NCBI RefSeq assembly: GCF_902686445.1
Contig: NC_062226.1
Location: 11,628,001-11,692,000 of the forward strand
From: Sciurus carolinensis
Taxonomy: Eukaryota; Chordata; Mammalia; Rodentia; Sciuridae
Length of the DNA stretch: 64,000 nt
Direction: 5' to 3'
How positions within the stretch are numbered: position 1 is the first letter of the stretch; each line of letters starts with the position of its first letter. The translations under genes were made by a program, and so were the position numbers. The notes beneath the pieces were generated by a model that searched no databases, was not told where the DNA came from, and worked only from the letters and a program-made list of their open reading frames with translations. Below, piece by piece: positions 1 to 10,971 of this stretch.

Positions 1-1229
1 CCTTTTTAAAAAATGATGTCCCATATGTCATTTAATAGTTTTCCCTTTTACACCTTGAGCCAGGAAAAATGTTTTAAAGAAAAATATTCTATCATGCTGT
101 TTTAATTGTAAATGTCAGGAGATAAAGGAGTGTTATCATGTTCATATAACAAATTTTCTCCAATTAAATTTATCCAGAAAATTGCTCTCAATGTGTAAAA
201 TGTAGCTGTGAGAATTTAGCTTTTATAGTATTTTAATAATGATTTGGGATGGAAGCATTTTAAATAACTCCCAAGTTTTATAGTTCAAATTTTTAAAACT
301 TTAATCTTATAATAGTAACATGGCTCCAGTAACAAATTTTTGTCCATAGCAAAATGTTTCCAAGGATCTCCTGAAGAGTTGGTAAGAAGGCAGCCGTGTC
401 ATGGGACATGTGCTATTTCAGTTGAAAGTGCTGTGTGCTTTTCAAGCCCATGGTCATAGAAATAGCATAAAAATGGTAGGAGGTTTTGTTTGTTGAGAAT
501 GCCTTGTTAACACTGAAGACTGGAAGCTAGGCTGTCTGAGCTACAATTCCTGCTTTAATCTCCTTGTGCCTGTGAAAGATGGGCAGTAGTAGGTCCCTCA
601 GATAGAACTAATGGGTCAACTTAAGTTATAAGTTGAACATTGCCATGCTTGCCACCATCCCACAAATGTTCATGCATATGTAATTTAATGAATAAATGAT
701 TTATAATAACATGATTACACATTTTCAAAGTAAGGCCTGGATTTAGGAAAGAGTTGAGTTTAACTAAGGCTATCTTTATGTTATATGATGGGAAAGAAAT
801 TTCCTTCCTGACCTGTCACAAGTCCTAAACATATGGTCAATTTTAATTTGATCTGAATCACTAGAGTGAAGAAGATGTGAAATGTTTTAATCACAAATGG
901 GAGTTCTTCAAAGGCATTTGGTGGAATGAATATGAAGTTGTATAAAAGATGTCTAAATGCTGCAAAAACACTGAAATATTTTGATATCAGAAGGAGAAAA
1001 GGAAAGTAAGGGTGTGTTTAGGATGCAAATTTAGAAAAACAGAACAAAGGTTGGATTGCAGCTTGTATGGGTACTGGGGTGTCTGTATACCTAGTCATAG
1101 TACACGGAGGGTCTGTGTTAATTGTGCAGTAGAGCAAGCTGCAGACAGATGAGCTCCCACCTACAGATGTGAGCTGGTCATAATTCTGTGCTCGTTCATT
1201 TTGGTCACATCCATGTTCATGCTACTCAG
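1..1229 (+). other. PDCL intron sequence upstream of the first coding exon seen
   Basis: AT-rich, non-coding DNA ending in the acceptor at 1228-1229. The N-terminal coding exon of PDCL (about the first 57 residues) is not present here and must lie before the window. I see no SINE or other clear repeat in this stretch. Confidence 0.6.
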
Positions 1230-1411
1230 GTCCAAAAGGTGTGATCAATGACTGGCGCCGCTATAAGCAGTTGGAGACAGAGCAGAGGGAGGAACAGTGC
1301 CGGGAGATGGAAAGGCTGATCAAGAAGCTGTCTATGACCTGCAGGTCCCATCTGGATGAAGAGGAGGAGCAACAGAAACAGAAGGACCTCCAGGAGAAGA
1401 TCAGTGGGAAG
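1230..1411 (+). CDS. PDCL: PDCL (phosducin-like protein, PhLP1), internal coding exon
   Basis: This exon encodes roughly residues 58-118 of the 301-residue phosducin-like protein. PhLP1 binds G-protein beta-gamma dimers and the cytosolic chaperonin CCT and is needed to assemble the dimers. The exon opens after a CAG acceptor at 1227-1229; its first codon is split, with one base supplied by the missing upstream exon. It reads GVINDWRRYKQLETEQREEQ, then a long charged helix (CREMERLIKKLS, DEEEEQQKQKD), and ends in phase 0 at AAG before a GTAATG donor. The helical N-terminal region contacts G-beta. The ATG at 1307 corresponds to Met84, the known start of the short PhLP isoform that lacks the first 83 residues. 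Identity is recalled from the human protein and is near-certain. The reading frame is open and joins exactly to the exon at 3339. Confidence 0.95.
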
Positions 1412-1529
1412 GTAATGAGCAGCCCCAGGCTTTTCTCAGAAGCTGCCCTGGCCACTAAAACTGGGCTTGGTGATTTGGGAGATGGAGGATATTGGATTTG
1501 GCCTCTGAGAAGCTATGCAGTACAGGGGA

Positions 1530-1745
1530 AAGTGTAGAACTGTGTCATAACTCAGGCACACCTAGGGTTTGAATCTCAGCTCTGCACTAGTGATTGTGGG
1601 GAAATAAATCTCTTGCTTTCTGAGTTTGTTTTTTGATTAGTTAAATGAGGTCACCCCCACCTTTCCCCCTGCCCCAGAACTATGTGGATTAAATGCCCAT
1701 CATAGTGACTGGCCCATTTGAAAAGTGTTCATATAATGTTAGTTT
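1530..1745 (+). repeat. MIR relic
   Basis: It shows the MIR core pattern: a gggtttgaatctcagctctg box, then a decayed splice-like segment, then a ggattaaatgcc region. It is heavily diverged, as expected of an ancient tRNA-derived SINE shared by mammals. Confidence 0.6.
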
Positions 1746-2881
1746 TCTGCCATAGGAACTAAGATTCTAATTCAGTTTTTCTTGCTCTTTCCATGATGTT
1801 GCTCTGTTTCATCTGAAACCTATCATGAGGATTTATTCTGAGGAGGCATTATAGTAGAAGTAGATAGGCACTCTGGAAGGTATTCGGAACCAGGTCCCTG
1901 ACATCTCTTTACCTTCTCAGTGTTAAAGGACCTCTGTTACGCACATACTCTCTGACCATGGAAGAAAGTCCAGGAGTGCCCAAGATCAGTTAGGTGTGGC
2001 CGAGAGCCAAAATCAGGGAGCATTAAGTCAGGAGTCATTCCTCTTGACCACAAGGATGATTTCTGGGCACGAAACTCAGGCAAAGACCATAATAGGTCTA
2101 TTAGAAATAGCTTGCTAAGATAGTGTGGAGAGTTATGCAATGGGGTGAAAATTGGTAATAACTATGACCCAGTAATGATATCTATTCTGACCTAGTGTGG
2201 GCCCTGTTCCCCACCCGCTAAGCTGTACAAGATTAGGCATAGCGAGGGTTTATTACAGGGATGTCTTGCTATACCCAAGCAGGAGAAGGAAGATGACTTT
2301 GTGGATATAAGGTGGCTGCTGGGCAGTGTGCCTGCTTTGCTTGACTGCTTCCTTACCCTACGCTGAAGGACCAGAATGAAGCCACAGTCACATAACCACA
2401 CAAATCAGGCTATGAGAGGCTGTCCCTGTCCTGCTGAGTTACCTGCAGTTGAATAGAACTAGAAATTGCCTGAATGCCAGAAATAGGGTAGTGGCTAAGC
2501 AAAATATGACACATATATAATTTTATAAAACTATTTGGAAACATGAGGAAATACTTAGAATTTATTGTTAACATTATCTAAGAGACAGAGTAGGTTATAG
2601 CTTAATCGGTATACCCATGGCTGCTGTTATAAGAGCAAAACTATTCTAGCTTGTGACTGATAAGAAGAAGAAAAATTTTAGAGTGTATGTGAGTGTGTGT
2701 GTATGTTGTGTGTAGATGTGTTTTGTGCAGGGTAGGGATTATAAGTGTTCTTTTGAAGTTACATAATGTCCTGTTATCTTTCCACAAAAACAAAACAATG
2801 AATAAAGTAATCCACTGTCAAGACTGACACAATGGAAACGGTTCAGTGAAGTGATATTATCTGATGCTGCCTGTTTGGGTT

Positions 2882-3050
2882 GAGAGGCAGTGTGGTGTAG
2901 TAAAACCCAGGGTTTCTAAAAATCTAGTTTGAGTCCTGGTCTTACACATACTACTTGTGTGAACTGTGCAACTAACATAAAGTCTTGAAACCTCATTTAT
3001 AAAATGAGGATTATAAAGATCCCTTCCCAATGGGATTATTGCATGAATTC
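2882..3050 (+). repeat. MIR relic
   Basis: MIR-like order of motifs: a gagtcctggtcttac box, cctcatttataaaatgagga, then a weakly conserved tail. Located inside the PDCL intron, sense to the gene. Confidence 0.65.
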
Positions 3051-3059
3051 AGTGAGAAT

Positions 3060-3195
3060 CAGGCACAATGGTATGCACACAAGTAGTCCCAGCTAGTTGG
3101 GAGACTGAGGTGGGAGGATTGCTTGAGTTCATGCATTTGGGGCTTACCTGGGCAACATAGTAAGTTGGTAAGACCCCTTTTCTAAAAAAAAAACC
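3060..3195 (+). repeat. B1-like (7SL-derived) SINE monomer
   Basis: The order aggcacaatggtatgcac, gtcccagctagttgggagac, tgaggtgggaggattgc, then an A-rich end is typical of 7SL-derived rodent SINEs. No ID half follows, so this is a monomer or a truncated dimer. Confidence 0.75.
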
Positions 3196-3338
3196 CAAAC
3201 CCCTCTCCACAAAATATTTAGACATAATGCACATAAAGTGCTCAGTGTGGTGCTGCATGTATCCGTAAGCAAGAGGTGCACATTGACATTTATCATGAGT
3301 GTTCACCTGTGTCTGCTGACTTGCTGGTCCTCCTGCAG

Positions 3339-3890
3339 ATGACTCTGAAGGAGTTTGCTACGATGAATGAGGACCAAGATGACGAAGAGTTTCTGCAGCA
3401 GTATCGGAAACAGAGGATGGAAGAGATGAGGCAGCAGCTACACAAGGGGCCCCAATTCAAGCAAGTTTTTGAAATCCCTACTGGAGAAGGGTTTTTAGAC
3501 ATGATCGATAAAGAACAGAAAAGCACCCTCATCATGGTCCATATTTATGAGGATGGCATTCCGGGAACTGAAGCCATGAATGGCTGCATGATCTGCCTGG
3601 CTGGGGAGTACCCGGCTGTCAAATTCTGTCGGGTGAAGAGCTCGGTTATTGGGGCCAGCAGTCGGTTTACTCGGAATGCCCTTCCTGCCCTGCTGATCTA
3701 CAAGGGGGGTGAATTGATTGGCAATTTTGTACGCATCACTGACCAGCTGGGGGAAGATTTCTTTGCTGTGGACCTTGAAGCCTTCCTACAGGAATTTGGA
3801 TTACTCCCAGACAAGGAAGTCTTGGTGCTGACATCTGTGCGTAACTCTGCCACCTGTCACAGTGAGGACAGCGATCTGGAAATAGATTGA
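3339..3890 (+). CDS. PDCL: PDCL (phosducin-like protein, PhLP1), terminal coding exon
   Basis: This exon encodes residues 119-301 plus the stop TGA at 3888-3890. It starts directly after a CCTGCAG acceptor, so the first codon is ATG in phase 0 and follows the K that ends the upstream exon. The N-terminal part (MNEDQDDEEFLQQYRKQRM) is the rest of the G-beta-binding helical domain. A thioredoxin-like fold follows from about IMVHIYEDGIPGTEAMNGCM to the FVRITDQLGEDF segment, without the CXXC active site, as is normal for phosducins. The acidic C-terminus (CHSEDSDLEID) is characteristic. With the 1230-1411 exon, the spliced length equals the human 301 residues after adding the missing N-terminal exon. 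No stops or frameshifts are seen, so the gene is probably functional. Confidence 0.97.
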   Translation: MTLKEFATMNEDQDDEEFLQQYRKQRMEEMRQQLHKGPQFKQVFEIPTGEGFLDMIDKEQKSTLIMVHIYEDGIPGTEAMNGCMICLAGEYPAVKFCRVKSSVIGASSRFTRNALPALLIYKGGELIGNFVRITDQLGEDFFAVDLEAFLQEFGLLPDKEVLVLTSVRNSATCHSEDSDLEID

Positions 3891-4070
3891 ACGGATGGTC
3901 TAGTTACATAGATATCTCATTGTTTGGGCTGGAAGACATATGTCTGTGTTTATTTTTGTTCCTTCTTGTGTCTTCTGACTTTTCAGCTGTTCTTTGTAGT
4001 CTTTTTGATTATGTGGAAAGTCAAGAAATTCTTAGATTAAATCAGAATGCTGGATTACCTTGTGGCTAGC

Positions 4071-4076
4071 AATAAA
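4071..4076 (+). terminator. PDCL polyadenylation signal AATAAA
   Basis: A canonical AATAAA lies 181 bases after the PDCL stop codon, followed by AT-rich sequence with TG-rich elements further on. This predicts a short 3' UTR ending near 4,090-4,100. Other downstream poly(A) sites are possible. Confidence 0.75.
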
Positions 4077-4383
4077 GTGACTTAAAATTACATAAACAGG
4101 AAGCCAGGCTTTTGAACTGTTTACTTAATATTCTCTAGCATGACAACTCTGTTATTGTTTCTAGTCAATATTTACATAGCATTCTAAAGACTGTCCTGGA
4201 AATTGTCTCCTGTTGACCTCTGTGGTCTCTGCCAGGTCTGAGAATAGAATTCTCTAGTTCGTATGTTATTTGCAATGTAAATAGTATATTTCCTTAATCA
4301 AATGATTGCAATTATATTTACTTGTAATTAGATCTCCCAGATGCTCTGCTATACCATGGTCTTATTTAAAGGTTCCAGATGAG

Positions 4384-4492
4384 GCTGGGGATATAGCTTA
4401 GTGGTAGAGCACTTGCCTAGTGTGTGCAAAGCCCCAGGTTCTACTCCCAGTACTAAAGATAAAAAACAAATAACAAATACCCCCAAACAACA
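4384..4492 (+). repeat. ID SINE
   Basis: gctggggatatagcttagtg plus agagcacttgcctag gives the tRNA-Ala-like head with A box. The B box is degraded (ggttctactccc), and an A-rich tail follows. It is a few hundred bases after PDCL, in the same orientation. Confidence 0.85.
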
Positions 4493-5107
4493 CACAAAGG
4501 TTCTAGAGGATATGTGCTTGCCCTGTCAGGAGGAGTGGCCTTTACTGCTAGAGTCAGTATCCTGCTCCAGCACTGTGAGATCTAGAACAGGAGGAAGGAT
4601 TTATGCTGATTGCTGTCCTCATGCTGGAAGACAAGCATCTTCTTGACAAACAGTGGAGCTGGGTGGAGCTGGAGAACTTTGAGTAAGGTGCTTTTTCTTG
4701 TCTGTCTGTGTGTCTCTGTTATTTAACAAGGTAACTTGTCATTTACTGTAGATTTTTTTAAAAAACTGGTCTTTTTGCATATTGAAAAATAAATTCATAT
4801 TTAATAGAGGAATATTGACCAAAATGCAGAAGAAAAATTTAAAAATTAGAATAATTTTTAATCCTATCACCTAGAGTGAAGCACTATTAATGTTCTGATA
4901 TACTATATTTCCTACCAAAGTGTTTTCTGTGTATACCTATACATTTCATTGATTTATTTTTCAAGTATTGGGATCATTCTGAACATACTGTTTTATAGTA
5001 TGGTTAACTAATAATATATCAGACCTTTTTTTCATATTATGAAATACTATAACATTTTAACTTTTTTTTAAATGGCTACTGATATTGTATAGATGTGCTG
5101 TAATTTG

Positions 5108-5286
5108 CTTGAGGCAGGAGGATCACGAGTTCAAAGCCAGCCTCAGCAAAATCGAGGTGCTAAGCAACTCAGTGAGACCCTGTCTCTAAATAAAATACAA
5201 AATAGGACTGGGGGTATGGCACAGTGGTCAGGTGCCCCTGAGTTCACTCCCTGGTAGCTGCCCCCCCCCCAAAAAAAAAAAACACA
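5108..5286 (+). repeat. B1-dID SINE, 5'-truncated
   Basis: It starts within the B1 part (gaggcaggaggatcacgag), continues through ctaagcaactcagtgagacc, then an ID-like half (gactgggggtatggcacagt), a C run and an A run. The dimeric form is typical of squirrels. Confidence 0.85.
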
Positions 5287-6221
5287 ACACATTTTTTTTT
5301 TTTTTTATTTTTATGAAAGTAGATGTTCAGTAGAACATGTAATAAAAGTTGTTATGCAAAGGAGATTTAAAAAGCCATAAATTACATTAACCAAAATCAA
5401 TCTCTTTTATTATTTTTACAGGTTATCATTCTGGTCTTTGTGTTTATTTATAATAACAGTTGTTAAAAAAAAAGAGCAAGTGAAAATAAAATTTAAAAAA
5501 TGATTGTCATTCAAGTTGTTTCCTACTTAAAATGTACATCCTAGGATCAGGGAAGATACAATCTGGAATTAAATATTAGCTTTAAAATTCACAGTTTTGG
5601 TTTTCCTGGAGATTTAGGAATTGACTAACTGTTGAAGAGTCTTCAAAGCATTAATTGACATAAAGAAAGTACATGGTTTTTCAGATTAGGGAAGTTCTTG
5701 TAGAAAGTGTGGAAGATTCAGAAGATTATTAGAAGCAGAGACAGCTGTTACCAATGTTCTAGTTTATTTCCTTCCAGTCTTTTTTCAGTATTTTTAATAA
5801 CATTGAGAGCTTATTGAATTTAGTTCTGTGCTCTGCCTTAATATTATATGATAAATACTTTGACATGTTATAAAAATTCTAAATAAATAATTTCCAATGG
5901 CTTCATCATTTCCAACATTTGGATGTACCATAATTTACTTAATTAGTTCTTTTATGCTAGATATTTCAATTCCCAGTATTTTGCTAAAGCACTTAACATC
6001 TTTGTGTTTTAGGTCGTTCTTATAGATGTCTTGAAGAGGAATCACTGGACAAATGGACATGAACATTTTAGAACAACTTTTATAATCCATCTTCTGTTTT
6101 CCCTGAAAATGAAAATAAACCATATATGACATTGACTGCATTTCAAGAACAGAAATTCTAAAATAAAGGGAACAGACATGAGAAGGGGAAATCCTACAGT
6201 ATTACATCTCTGACTCAGAAG

Positions 6222-6405
6222 TAGTAGAAACAGCATGGAACTTGAAGTCAGACAGATCTAGGTTTGAATCCTGATTCTGTCACTTGTTAGTTCTGTAGTT
6301 TCTGGTGAGGAACCCAGCCTTCCTGAGGCTCAGATTCCTCATGTTATTAATGGGAATAGTCACCTGTTTGTAGAGCTGTTCTGTGACAGTGCTTATCATG
6401 TAGCG
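6222..6405 (+). repeat. MIR relic
   Basis: A well-preserved MIR core: ggtttgaatcctgattctgt, cacttgttagttctgt, ctgaggctcagattcctc, then gggaatagtcacctg. Sense orientation. Confidence 0.8.
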
Positions 6406-6775
6406 TCCTCTGGTGGCATCAGCATCATGGGGTGGTGGAGGGTGTTGGGAGAAATGCAAATTCTCTGACTTCACAGACCTGCTGAACTAGGAATGCTGGG
6501 TGTCCTGGCAAACTGACAAGCCCTCAAGGCAATTCTGAGGCCTAAGTTGGAGGAGCACTGACCTAGAGATAAAGGGGTGGGTAACTACCCTCTTTCAACT
6601 TTGTTCCTTGCTGCTGGTGTCTTTTTTACCTTTGAGTAAGAATTAAGGAGGGAAGGAGTTGAAAGGGTAGTGTGCAGATTGATTCTCTTCCTCTCATTTT
6701 GTGTAATTCTCCTTTTCAGCTATGGAATTGGGGGAAGGAAAGAGGAATTAAAATTTATCTATCATAAGCTGTTAC

Positions 6776-7192
6776 GGTTTAGATGTGAAGTGTCTCCCAA
6801 AAGCTCATGTGGGAGGCAATGCAAGAAAGTTTAAAGGAGAAATGGTTGGGTTTTGAGAGCCTTCAGCTTAATCAATGCATTAATCCCCTGATGGGTAGTA
6901 ACTGTTGGCAGGTAGGGGGTGACTGGAGGAGGTAGGTTATTGGGGCAATGCCTTTGTGGTTTATATTTTGTCCACAGTGAAGGGAGTCTCTGCTTCTTGA
7001 TTGTCATGTCCTGAGCTGCTCTCTGCTGCCATGATGTTCAGCCTCACCTTGTGCACAGAGCAATGGCGGTGGCTGAGCACTGGTCTGTGGACTGAGACTT
7101 CTGAAACTACGAGACACACATAAACAATTCCTTCTCTGCACTGTTCTGGTCAGTTCTTTAGATTACAGCAGTGAAAAAGCTGACTAAAACAA
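6776..7192 (+). mobile_element. MaLR-type (ERVL-MaLR) solo LTR
   Basis: It begins with the MaLR-style tacggtttagatgtgaagtg and tcccaaaagctcatgtg and ends with gtgaaaaagctgactaaaac. Internal landmarks are the ctgctgccatgatg motif and the gtggactgagacttctgaaac segment. No internal retroviral coding sequence is present, so it is a lone LTR. Confidence 0.75.
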
Positions 7193-7313
7193 ACTGTGTC
7201 CTAGTAGTTTTCAGACTAGGAAAGTTCTGCAAAGGCCTGGGTTTTGTTTTTGTCCCTGTGGGTGGTGTAGAGGGTAAGGACTTGGACTTGGAACAGGCTG
7301 ACATTGACAAGTG

Positions 7314-7504
7314 TTTTTTTTTCTTTGGTGCTGGGCATTGAAACCAGGGGTGTTCTACCACTGACCTAGACCCCCAGCCCCTTTTTATTTTATTTTGAGA
7401 CAGAGTCTCTCTGTATTACCAAGGCTGTCCTCTAACTTGTGATCCTCTTATCTCAGTCTCCTGAGTAGCTGGGACTATAGGTGTACATCACCATGCTGGG
7501 CTCT
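7314..7504 (-). repeat. B1-dID SINE
   Basis: Read on the minus strand it has a B1 head (cagcatggtgatgtacac), a mid part and an ID half ending in an A tail (seen as the T run at 7314). It directly follows the MaLR LTR. Confidence 0.85.
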
Positions 7505-7664
7505 GTGACTTTTAAAAGAGCCTAGGCCAACTGTTTTATAGAATGTCCCACATTCTGTTTCTTCATTTTGGGCAATAGTACAACCAGAGGTGATGTGAAG
7601 TTCTTATTGCCTCAAGTCTGGGATTCGTAAATCTAATTACTTGGTTAAGGTGGTGAATGCCTGC

Positions 7665-8238
7665 TGTGGTTTGAATATGGATAGTGTCTTTCAAAGTTTC
7701 ATGTGTTAAAGAACTAGTCCCCAGGGTGGTGGTATGGAAAGTGCTGTGGACCTCTACTAGGTGGGGCTTCTTGGGGGTCTTTAGGTCTTGGGGGCATGAC
7801 CTTGAAGTGGATTGGGGGACCCTAGTCTTTGAACCTCTCTTTGCTTCCTGGCTTGTGATTGAAGAAGTTTGCCCCACCGCCTGCTCTCACCATGATGTGT
7901 CACTCTCCCGAGAGGCCCAAAGCAACTGGGTCACCCAATTTTAGACCAGAACCTTCCAAACCATGAGCCAAGATAAAACTTTGTGTCTGTCTTTTTGTTT
8001 TGTGGTGCTGGGGATTGAACTAAAGTCCTCATGCGTGTCAGTCAAGCACTTATAACTGACTTACATCCACAGCCCTTTTTAACAATTGATTTTGAGACAA
8101 GGTCTAAGTTGCCCAGGCTGGCCCTCAACCTCCCAAGTAGGAGCTGGGATTACAGGTGTGCACCACCATGCCCAGTTTAAACTTTTCTAAGTTAATTACC
8201 TCAGGTAATTTGTTATAATAACTCAAAGCACTAGCACA
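7665..8238 (+). mobile_element. MaLR-type LTR interrupted by a SINE
   Basis: The 5' part (ctgtggtttgaatatggata ... tcatgtgttaaagaactagt ... ccatgagccaagataaaac) is MLT1/MST-like. The 3' part (tacctcaggtaatttgttat ... aactcaaagcactagcaca) resumes after about 180 bases of inserted minus-strand SINE. Confidence 0.7.
7993..8177 (-). repeat. B1-dID SINE inserted in a MaLR LTR
   Basis: A minus-strand dimeric SINE: ggtgctggggattgaact (ID half) on the left and ctgggattacaggtgtgcac with caccaccatgcccag (B1 head) on the right. It splits the LTR at 7665-8238, so it is younger than the LTR. Confidence 0.85.
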
Positions 8239-8799
8239 ATGGTAGATGTAAATTTATTTTCTCCATTATAAGAGGAAAGTAGTCTGTGATGTGATAGTTT
8301 GAGAGTAGGCAAATATTCATTTCTCTGAACAACATGTCCCCTAATAGTTTTGGTATCCATTGATAACTTTTATAATTCTTGCCCGAATCAAATTATTTAC
8401 ATTGGGGAATGCTTAAACGTGATTTTTAAGCTGTTTTATTTCTTTTATACTTACTGCGAATCTTTTGCAGAAAAGAACTCTACCTTCCATTCTCTCTGGG
8501 AGTATCACTGTGGACTTAACAGATTTTAAAAAATTCAGTGTCTATTACCATAATTCTTTTTTGGTACTCTTGGCTGTGCTCTCCTTTTCAAGACCATTCC
8601 TGTATTCTTTTGAGATGATATAGTAGTGTTTGAGAATTCTATACTCCCAGTGGAAACAGTTCCTAACATCTGTATATTTATTCATTTGTACTATCATAAA
8701 ATACACAATAGTTACACAATTATGCCTATGCCACTAGTAATAACCTCTAGAGGTGAAAGTTTCCAAGATTTCCCTTTGCAGTTGTTATGTTTTTGGCCT

Positions 8800-9345
8800 T
8801 AAAGTGTTTCTGTCTTCAGAGAGACAGAACCGACAGAATAGACACAGATGTTAAATGGACTTTCTCAGGGGAATTGAACAATGGGATTATGTAGAGTCCC
8901 ACAATAGGTTGTCTATGAGCTGGAGACTAAGATGCTGGTAGCATGGCTCAGTCCAAATCTGAAGATCTCAGAACCTGGGGAAGCTGAAGGCATAATCCTT
9001 GGTCTGAGGCCAAAGATACGATAACCTAGGGGATCCCTGGTATAAGGCCAGCAGCCCCAGGGAGGGACATCTGGAGTTGTGATGTTAAAGGGCAGCAAGA
9101 GGAGAATGTCCCTGCTCCCAGGGAGTGAGAGGAAATCACTTTCTTATACTAAATGGGCTTGGGCTGAATGAACGTTGGGAAGTGAGCAGATCTTCTCACT
9201 TAGTCCACCAGCCCACCTAGCAGTGTCCTCTGGAAATACTCTCTCACACACACACCCAGAAATAAGGCTTTACCAGCTCTCCAGGTATTCCTCAATCCAG
9301 TCAAATTGACACTGAAAGTTACCATCACACCTGCTAAAGATATAC
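8800..9345. repeat. Old interspersed repeat, class not assigned
   Basis: It starts agagagacagaaccgacaga and ends caaattgacactgaaagtta ccatcaca, a pattern I recognise as a recurrent mammalian repeat with segments such as gctggagactaagatgctgg and acacacacccagaaataagg. I cannot name the family with confidence. Confidence 0.45.
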
Positions 9346-9499
9346 AGAGTATTGAGTTAAAAAAATCATTTCAGTTACTTTTTATATAATCATGCTATTA
9401 ATTTGCTATAAGAGTAGACTCATTTGTTTCAGTGTAATTCAATTTTTATAAAATCCTTGTGGATTTAACTTTTTTGAAACATAAAACATTTACCAGTTT

Positions 9500-9743
9500 A
9501 AAAGCCAATACAAGACGGGTGTGGTGGTGCATGCCTCTAATCCCAGTGGCTCAGGAGGCTGAGGCAGGAGGATCAAGATTTCAAAGTCATCCTCAGCAAA
9601 AGCGAGGTGCTAAGTAACTCAGTGAGACCCTGTCTCTAAAAATATGAAATAGGACTGGGGATGTGGTTCAGTGGTTGAGTGCCCCTGAGTTCAATCCCCA
9701 GTACCCCCAACCCCCCCCCCCCCAAAGAAAAAGCCAATACAAG
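9500..9743 (+). repeat. B1-dID SINE with target-site duplication
   Basis: A complete dimeric SINE (B1 head gggtgtggtggtgcatgcc, ID half gactggggatgtggttcagt, C run and A tail) lies between perfect 15-base direct repeats aaaagccaatacaag at 9500-9514 and 9729-9743. The copy is therefore fairly recent. Confidence 0.92.
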
Positions 9744-9925
9744 CTAGGTATGGTGGCAAACCCTATAATCCTTACATAGGCTGAGGAAGGAGGATCACAA
9801 GTTGGAGGCCAGCCTTAGAAACTTAGTGAGACCATGTCTCAAATAATAAAAGGGCTGGGGATGTAACTCAGTGGTAAAGCACCCCTGAGTTCAATCCCCA
9901 GTATCCCCCTTCTATTCCCCCCATA
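9744..9925 (+). repeat. B1-dID SINE, adjacent to the previous copy
   Basis: A second, more diverged dimeric SINE begins at the right-hand target repeat of the previous one (ctaggtatggtggcaaaccc) and ends in ID-type gggctggggatgtaactcag plus a short pyrimidine-rich tail. Confidence 0.85.
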
Positions 9926-9944
9926 CCCAAAATTTATTTACTTA

Positions 9945-10280
9945 CCCATTTTTGCAGTATTGGGGATTGAAACCAGGAGCACCCTACCATTGAGCTATAA
10001 CCCAGCCCTTTCAAATTATTTTATTTATTAATTTTTTCCTTTCTAGCCACCCTGATGATAGGTTTTTTTCCCCCTATATTTTTAAATTGGTGCATTATAA
10101 CTATACATAATAGTGGGATTTGTTATTGTATATTTGTACATGCACATGATGTAACAATATAATTTGGCTTTATTTTTTATTTTGAGACAGGGCCTTGCTG
10201 AGGCTGACCTGGAACTTGGACTCCTCCTCTTGGCCTTCTGAATCATTGGGATTACAGACGTGCACTGCTGTCCCTAAGAA
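9945..10280 (-). repeat. B1-dID SINE split by a LINE-1 3' fragment
   Basis: The ID half (attggggattgaaaccaggag ... attgagctataacccagccc) ends near 10018. The B1 half (attttgagacagggccttgc ... gggattacagacgtgcactg) resumes near 10165. Between them lies a LINE-1-like segment containing ggtgcattataactatacat. Confidence 0.75.
10070..10163 (-). mobile_element. LINE-1 3'-end fragment inserted in a SINE
   Basis: It contains ggtgcattataactatacat, then aatagtgggatttgttattg and tacatgcacatgatgtaaca. The same pattern recurs at 33,565 and 61,590, which I read as the antisense 3' end of a squirrel LINE-1 family. Confidence 0.6.
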
Positions 10281-10498
10281 AAAAATTATTTTTGATTGTA
10301 CAAATAATTGTGGGTAAATTTCTTAGTCCCTTTCAGTTTTGATATTCCAAATGAAGATAATCATATCTCATAGGATGGCTAGAAAGTGTTCACTGAGCCA
10401 AAGTTCTTAGCACAGTGTTTCATAAATGTTTGATTTTTATTCTTGACTATCCATCCTCTACATAATCATGCATCCACTTATATCAAAAAGGGTTTCAA

Positions 10499-10600
10499 GG
10501 GCTGGGGATATAGCTCAGTTGGTAGAGTGCTTGCCTTGCAAGCACAAGGCCCTGGGTTCAATCCCCAGCACCGCAAAAAAAAAAAAAAAAAAAAAAAAAA
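10499..10600 (+). repeat. Young ID SINE with intact pol III boxes
   Basis: An almost consensus ID element with tRNA-like A box tagctcagttggtagagtgc and B box gggttcaatccc, ending in an uninterrupted run of about 26 A. It is flanked by direct repeats aaaaagggtttcaagg (10485-10500 and 10596-10611). The intact repeats, full A tail and consensus sequence point to recent insertion. It looks like BC1-type ID RNA but is a SINE, not a tRNA gene. Confidence 0.95.
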
Positions 10601-10639
10601 GGGTTTCAAGGTTCAAGGTCCCACATTCCCCTTGACAAC

Positions 10640-10725
10640 TTGGCAAAACCCTGTTTATCTTTCAAAATTCAGCTCAAATCTCACATCCTCTCTGATAAGT
10701 CTTTGCTGTCTCTTCAGAGAGAAGC
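10640..10725 (+). repeat. LINE-2 relic
   Basis: The text ctttcaaaattcagctcaaa, tcacatcctctctgataagt resembles the L2 3' region (attcagctcaaat...cctcc). Short and diverged. Confidence 0.45.
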
Positions 10726-10971
10726 AGTCACACCACCACATGTACCCCCAGGCTATGTGACATTGGCTAAGAAAAGGTTCTGGGGTTCAAAGCCTGCAGC
10801 CAGCAAGTACTGCCAGCACCTTCTCTTTTCCACCTGTAGAGCCCACTTGTTAGACCAACAGTGTTGGAACGAGAGAAAAAGGAGTTAGTATTGGTAAAGC
10901 ATGTGGCATTTTGCTTAATGTATAGAAATATTTTGATAAATTATTATTGTCATTGTTATCATTTTAATTAA

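Larger units (their letters stand above)
1412..3338 (+). other. PDCL intron between the two coding exons seen
   Basis: A phase-0 intron of 1,927 bases, donor GTAATG at 1412 and acceptor CTCCTGCAG ending at 3338. It holds two MIR relics (about 1530-1745 and 2882-3050) and a B1-like SINE at about 3060-3195. Small open frames within it have no recognisable homology. Confidence 0.9.

Noticed and set aside
10499..10600. tRNA gene with A and B boxes
   Set aside because: It is an ID SINE: target repeats, long A tail, no foldable acceptor stem, and dozens of similar copies in the window.
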